From Sipunculus nudus (lineage: Eukaryota > Annelida > Sipuncula > Golfingiida > Sipunculidae), in NCBI GenBank assembly GCA_026874595.1, contig CM049307.1:79768643-79832642 (forward strand): a DNA stretch of 64,000 nt, read 5' to 3'. The translations under genes and the position numbers were made by a program. Each line of letters opens with the position of its first letter. The stretch's first letter is position 1. This document shows positions 60,446-64,000 of this stretch, piece after piece. Below the pieces are notes generated by a model. The model was not told where the DNA came from. It was given only the letters and a program-made list of their open reading frames with translations, and did not search any database.

Positions 60446-61386
60446 TGTAGGATTGGGTTTTATAAGGACTGTGCGAACCCAGCTCTAAATTCAACAAGTC
60501 TTTATTAAGTAGCCATAATATCACATAGTACAGTTTCTTCTGGCTATCAGTATCACTGATACTTCTGCTGCTGACTTATCACAGCTGCAGTCATTGCTGT
60601 TACTGCTGGTTAGCTACAATTAATGATATAGCTTCATAAGTATAGTACATACTTCACTCTTTAAACATAACAAATATTAGAAAAATGGTAAGTCACAACA
60701 TATGGGATGTACAACACATATGCTTGTGTCACAGAAATAATAAACATGACCAAATAACAAACTGTTCAATAACTGGCCCTTAACTCATAAAGTTCTGTGC
60801 ATTCTATAGCATACAATATAGAAAGTTACAAAGTTTTACATTGGTTGTTGCTGCTTAAGGGATAAATAATAGGTTACATGTCTGATATTAACTTATAACT
60901 GCATTATAATACAGAAAACAGGATGGGTGATAATACAGAAGCACATGGCTCTGGTACAAATGGTTCTGACATCAGCAAATGTCTATTGTATTAAAATGAC
61001 CATATTAAGTTAAGAACATACATATACATAATTTCTGGCATTAATTAACATGGGTCCAATTATCTACATGACCAAAAACCATATGCTTACCACACTGTAG
61101 ACCCTTAAACCCTCTGTACACCTTCACCATACTTAAGAGCTTGGCCCTTTCTTTGAACACAAAAAAAATGTGCCTGTCCTACTGACAGCGCCCTCTACTG
61201 GCAATACCCCCTCCCTAATATCCAGCAACATACATCGCCTCCTGCTGGCAACTCTGGATACTAATCAATACTAATTGACCCTTTAAAGACTTTAAAGTTA
61301 TGTAACCACTTTACCATATCATAAATACAAAATTAAACTTTATACATTCTACTTTAAACATGTTTTTATTCCTGATGGCCATTACA
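60446..61386 (-). repeat. BEL element 5' LTR
   Basis: 941 bp, ends on minus in CCAATCCTACA, followed inside by AAAGTTAGCACACTTTTCC. No TGG-starting primer site complementary to a common tRNA is evident within the first 20 bases, so the primer is unknown. Confidence 0.95.
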
Positions 61387-61391
61387 GTCAC
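61387..61391. other. target-site duplication GTCAC, right copy
   Basis: Matches 53348-53352. Confidence 0.9.
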
Positions 61392-61830
61392 CATAGTCTC
61401 TATATTACTATAGTGTCCTTACTTGCTGATAGGGGGCAGCAGCCGGAGCAGGCACATTAGCGGTACGTAGAGGGGTCAGTTGTTCATCAGTCTGCAATAT
61501 CATATGCAGTGATTTCAGTGCCGACTTGCGTGAAGGTACTAACGCGTAACCCCACTACTCATAGATAAACGTATGTGTATCGCAATTATATCTTACACAA
61601 TTATTTTAAAATGTAAAAGATATAAGCGGGATCACACTTTGAATGCTACTGAAAGCTACCCTTGATAACGGCGTGCACACAATTATTACATACTGTAAAA
61701 AAATATAATACGGTCACCATAGTCTCTACATTACCATATTATCCTTACATGCTGACAGGGAGAGCAGCGAGGAAAAGCACAGGAGGGGCAGATTGAGGGG
61801 TTGGTTGTGCATCAGTCTGCAAGGAGATCA
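61392..61830 (-). repeat. tandem array with exon-like cassettes, right part
   Basis: Continues the array after the BEL insertion. Cassettes lie at 61491-61423 (TDEQLTPLRTANVPAPAAAP then YQQ; 69 nt; donor GTAAGG) and 61816-61749 (TDAQPTPQSAPPVLFLAALP; 68 nt; donor GTAAGG). Unit spacing 61421 to 61747 is 326 bp. After removing the BEL element and one duplication, the spacing across the insertion is about 329 bp. Both cassettes have TTGCAG or CTTGCAG acceptors. Confidence 0.75.
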
Positions 61831-62068
61831 TTGGTAAACCATTGGTAACCTTTGAATAGTGACTTGAATATTTGACATACGAGTAGTCCCAAGTGTGGAG
61901 GTCCTACAAATGAATATTAGCTCAATTCATAAGTGGTACACAGCAGAAGTGGACGATATAAGAAAAAATGGACAACCAAAGCCCTGCCCGTCAAGGAGAG
62001 TATACGCCTTCCAATCAAGATAAAATTTAGCTTTGCATACGTGTGATGTACAATACAGATACATATAT

Positions 62069-62071
<3 letters not shown>

Positions 62072-62127
<56 letters not shown>
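62072..62127. repeat. (TA)n microsatellite
   Basis: TA tract directly abutting the LTR at 62128. Confidence 0.97.
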
Positions 62128-62131
<4 letters not shown>

Positions 62132-62861
62132 ACGCCATCAAATGATATCCATCCATACGTGGAATATTTTGCTTTTTTATTTGGTATATGGTGATCCCCT
62201 CCGTTTTACTCAGTTGTCCCCTGTGTTTTCACACTGTCCGGTAGCTCATTGTCTGCACAGGTCACGGTCTCTGCATTTGTCCTGCCTGGCAACACCAGGG
62301 ATTTTGACCATGGCCTAGCGCAGAACACCTCATGCACGTGCCCGGAATGGACGTGTGCACTGTGTATTACCAGCAGTCCTTTGTCTTTGCAGGTTCGTTT
62401 AATTATATCTAAATATGTATTGAAATATCGGTGTGAATAAGCAGTATTCCTTAATATAACATTATAGGGTTTATCCTAAATATTCCTGTTTCCGTACATG
62501 TACGGTGTCTCACGTGATAATATTTCTGGATAACTATAATATATAGTGTCCTAGGCATCCACGTGCTATCCTATAATTGTGTACCGTAAGAATATTAACT
62601 GCTCTTACCGTATTACGTAAAATATATTAGTGTATATTAAGATATATATGGCAGAACACCTCATGCACGCGCCCGGAGTGGACGTGTGCACTGTGTATTC
62701 CGGCAGTCCTTTGTCTTTGCAGGTCAGACCTGCACCGCACTGTGTATATATATACACCGAGGAAATAAAGAACTGTTGTGTTGTCCGCTTTCGTTATGTT
62801 CTTCTAACAAGAACTCCGCCGCCCGGCAATGACAGTCCATAGTGATAAGCCCGGCGTAACA
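62128..62861 (+). mobile_element. LTR of an unidentified LTR retrotransposon, 734 bp
   Basis: The ends are perfect 9-bp inverted repeats (TGTTACGCC and GGCGTAACA), and AATAAA occurs near 62764. An internal direct duplication of about 75 bp (62321-62397 and 62648-62725) shares GCAGAACACCTCATGCACG, then GTGTGCACTGTGTATT and CAGTCCTTTGTCTTTGCAGG. A primer-site-like sequence follows the right end, but no gag or pol is recognised beyond it, so it is a 5' LTR with a lost interior or a rearranged copy. Confidence 0.72.
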
Positions 62862-62864
62862 AAA

Positions 62865-62884
62865 TGGTGCCCCGAGGGAGGAAG
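62865..62884 (+). other. putative primer-binding site
   Basis: TGGTGCCCCGAGGGAGGAAG begins three bases after the LTR end, the same spacing as in the miniature element at 29377. The tRNA it would match is not identified. Confidence 0.6.
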
Positions 62885-63082
62885 GGTGGATTCAACACAC
62901 GCATACGCATGTACCATTGGTGTTTCTGCATGAACTTCTAAGAGCATTCAAAACTTTTCTGCTTTCCGCTGTCCTCTATTACCACGCTTTTCTGACTATA
63001 AATAAAAGCGCCTTATATGACTTTTTATTGTAATTATCCATGGAATGCAATTAATTAAAGCTGACTTTGCTTGATTTACTAG

Positions 63083-63382
63083 GATGACCTGCTAGTAAAC
63101 GAAAGTGGCCACGTAAACAATAATCCAGACAGGATTGTTTCAACTGTTACATGTTTCCTGTTTACTGTGTTGTCGGTTTTGTGCTTCCGCCTTGTGCTGT
63201 ATTGGAGTTTCTCCATTGTCTGTGACCGAGAGCGCCTGCTACGTAACCTTGTGTGGGAACCGGCTCTCAATCTTCATGCTGAACATAGGCACGGCCTGAT
63301 CAACCGTGAAAACCTGAGGTGGAGCCGTGAGAGCACAGGGGCCTGTCACAAAAGAGTTAAAAAAAAATCACTCCAAATTTGA
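63083..63382 (+). CDS. candidate terminal exon, single-pass membrane protein of unknown family
   Basis: After TTGATTTACTAG the frame runs 99 codons to a stop. It reads DDLLVNESGHVNNNPDRIVS, then a hydrophobic helix (TCFLFTVLSVLCFRLVLYWS), then a basic, Arg-rich tail (CDRERLLRNLVWEPALNLHA, NRENLRWSRESTGACHKRVK). An NES glycosylation sequon before the helix and basic residues after it suggest an extracellular N-side and a cytoplasmic tail. Base composition is richer in GC than the surroundings, which favours coding. No family is recognised and no upstream exon was found. Confidence 0.35.
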   Translation, partial: DDLLVNESGHVNNNPDRIVSTVTCFLFTVLSVLCFRLVLYWSFSIVCDRERLLRNLVWEPALNLHAEHRHGLINRENLRWSRESTGACHKRVKKKSLQI

Positions 63383-64000
63383 GCCATAAAACCCCAAGAA
63401 TAAGCGATATAGCCCATTCTGACATAAACAGCTTCCTTGACTACTTAATAACAACACAAGGGGGATAAGTCCTCCAATGTCGCCCACTGACCATCTCGGC
63501 TGTCACCACTTTATTTTCACGTAATGACCCCAAACAAACACAATAACCGCTGCTCACCTGATACAGATGAATCAAATGCACACACGTGCACCATGAAATC
63601 GTTCATATATACGGTTATTTATGGTGTAATCCACTTTTTATCAACGCGTATTGACGGTCACCCGCCGCCTGGACATCAGCTGTTTGATTCCTACTTCCGG
63701 TGAGATGCATCATGGGAAAACACGCCGTAGTAAATAAAATATGTGACTGTGGTTGGCTGGTAAGTATTATTTTGTAAAACTTTAAAAGCAATAAAGTTCC
63801 TTTAAAAAAAAAATAATGTGTATATATAAACCTTAGCAAACATATTTTTTCTCGAATTTGGACAGGTTTGCAACAGTATTTTACCCTCTATACGTATTTT
63901 TTCCAAATCGGGTTGTTTATAAACAATACCACGAGGGATTCCGATGTCAACAACCAATCAGGGATGCTATATCAAAGTGAGCTTTCAGGTATTATCGAAA
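63383..64000. other. no gene seen
   Basis: AT-rich sequence with AATAAA near 63790; it could include 3' UTR of the exon at 63083-63382, otherwise nothing recognised. Confidence 0.45.

Larger units (their letters stand above)
53353..61386 (-). mobile_element. full-length BEL/Pao LTR retrotransposon, 8,034 bp
   Basis: Two 941-bp LTRs (53353-54293 and 60446-61386), each TGTAGG...ATTACA on plus, enclose one uninterrupted gag-pol frame on the minus strand and are bounded by the 5-bp duplication GTCAC. The domain order Gag (DUF1759), zinc knuckles, DUF1758 protease, RT, Pao-type RNase H, integrase and C-terminal DUF5641-like region defines BEL/Pao. I found a single LTR difference by eye (C at 53871, T at 60964). 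With an intact frame this means a very recent insertion. It lies in the exon-cassette array, with the same strand sense. Confidence 0.96.

Noticed and set aside
58727-60488. Plus-strand frames at 58281-60488 and 54607-55724
   Set aside because: They are antisense shadows of the intact BEL Gag-Pol frame.

Overview
The window is animal nuclear DNA: AT-rich, with spliced genes, more than a dozen (TA)n microsatellites and many retroelements and DNA transposons. I see no rRNA, CRISPR array or bacterial gene. The repeat set (a BEL/Pao element, a GMR1-order gypsy element, a tRNA-derived SINE, small MITEs) and a divergent ionotropic glutamate receptor suggest an invertebrate, probably a lophotrochozoan such as a mollusc. 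That taxonomic guess is inference.

Left half (about 3.7-34.6 kb, minus strand): one ionotropic-glutamate-receptor-type gene spread over about 31 kb. Eight exons can be joined in phase with usable GT-AG sites, from the S1 ligand-binding lobe through M1, a pore segment with a proposed 19-nt microexon, M3, S2 and M4 to a stop. A signal-peptide exon at 34.4-34.6 kb also joins in phase, giving a model of 534 residues with no amino-terminal domain. Its introns are loaded with mobile DNA: a decayed GMR1-type gypsy element with integrase placed before reverse transcriptase (5.3-11.6 kb), a 2.9-kb non-autonomous DNA transposon with 6-bp target duplications (17.6-20.5 kb), LINE debris (22.0-23.2 kb), 68-bp and 36-bp minisatellites, and a 416-bp miniature LTR element whose LTRs look tRNA-derived (29.2-29.6 kb).

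Middle (35-45 kb): mostly non-coding. It holds an LTR fragment related to the gypsy element, a tRNA-SINE, a frameshifted N-terminal piece resembling an SLC16/MFS transporter, candidate MITEs, and a perfect 98-bp inverted repeat.

Right part (45.2-61.8 kb, minus strand): the broken remains of a Polinton/adintovirus-like module (protein-primed-type family B DNA polymerase, packaging-type ATPase, small ORFs). Upstream of it is a tandem array of about 327-bp units, each carrying one 68/69-nt Pro/Ala-rich exon-like cassette with splice sites. A full-length BEL/Pao retrotransposon (8,034 bp, two 941-bp LTRs, 5-bp target duplication, one uninterrupted gag-pol frame) has landed inside that array and appears very young.

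Right edge (62-64 kb): an isolated LTR with perfect 9-bp inverted ends and an adjoining primer-binding-like site, then an unidentified candidate terminal exon with one membrane segment. The first 0.8 kb of the window is a broken LINE reverse transcriptase.
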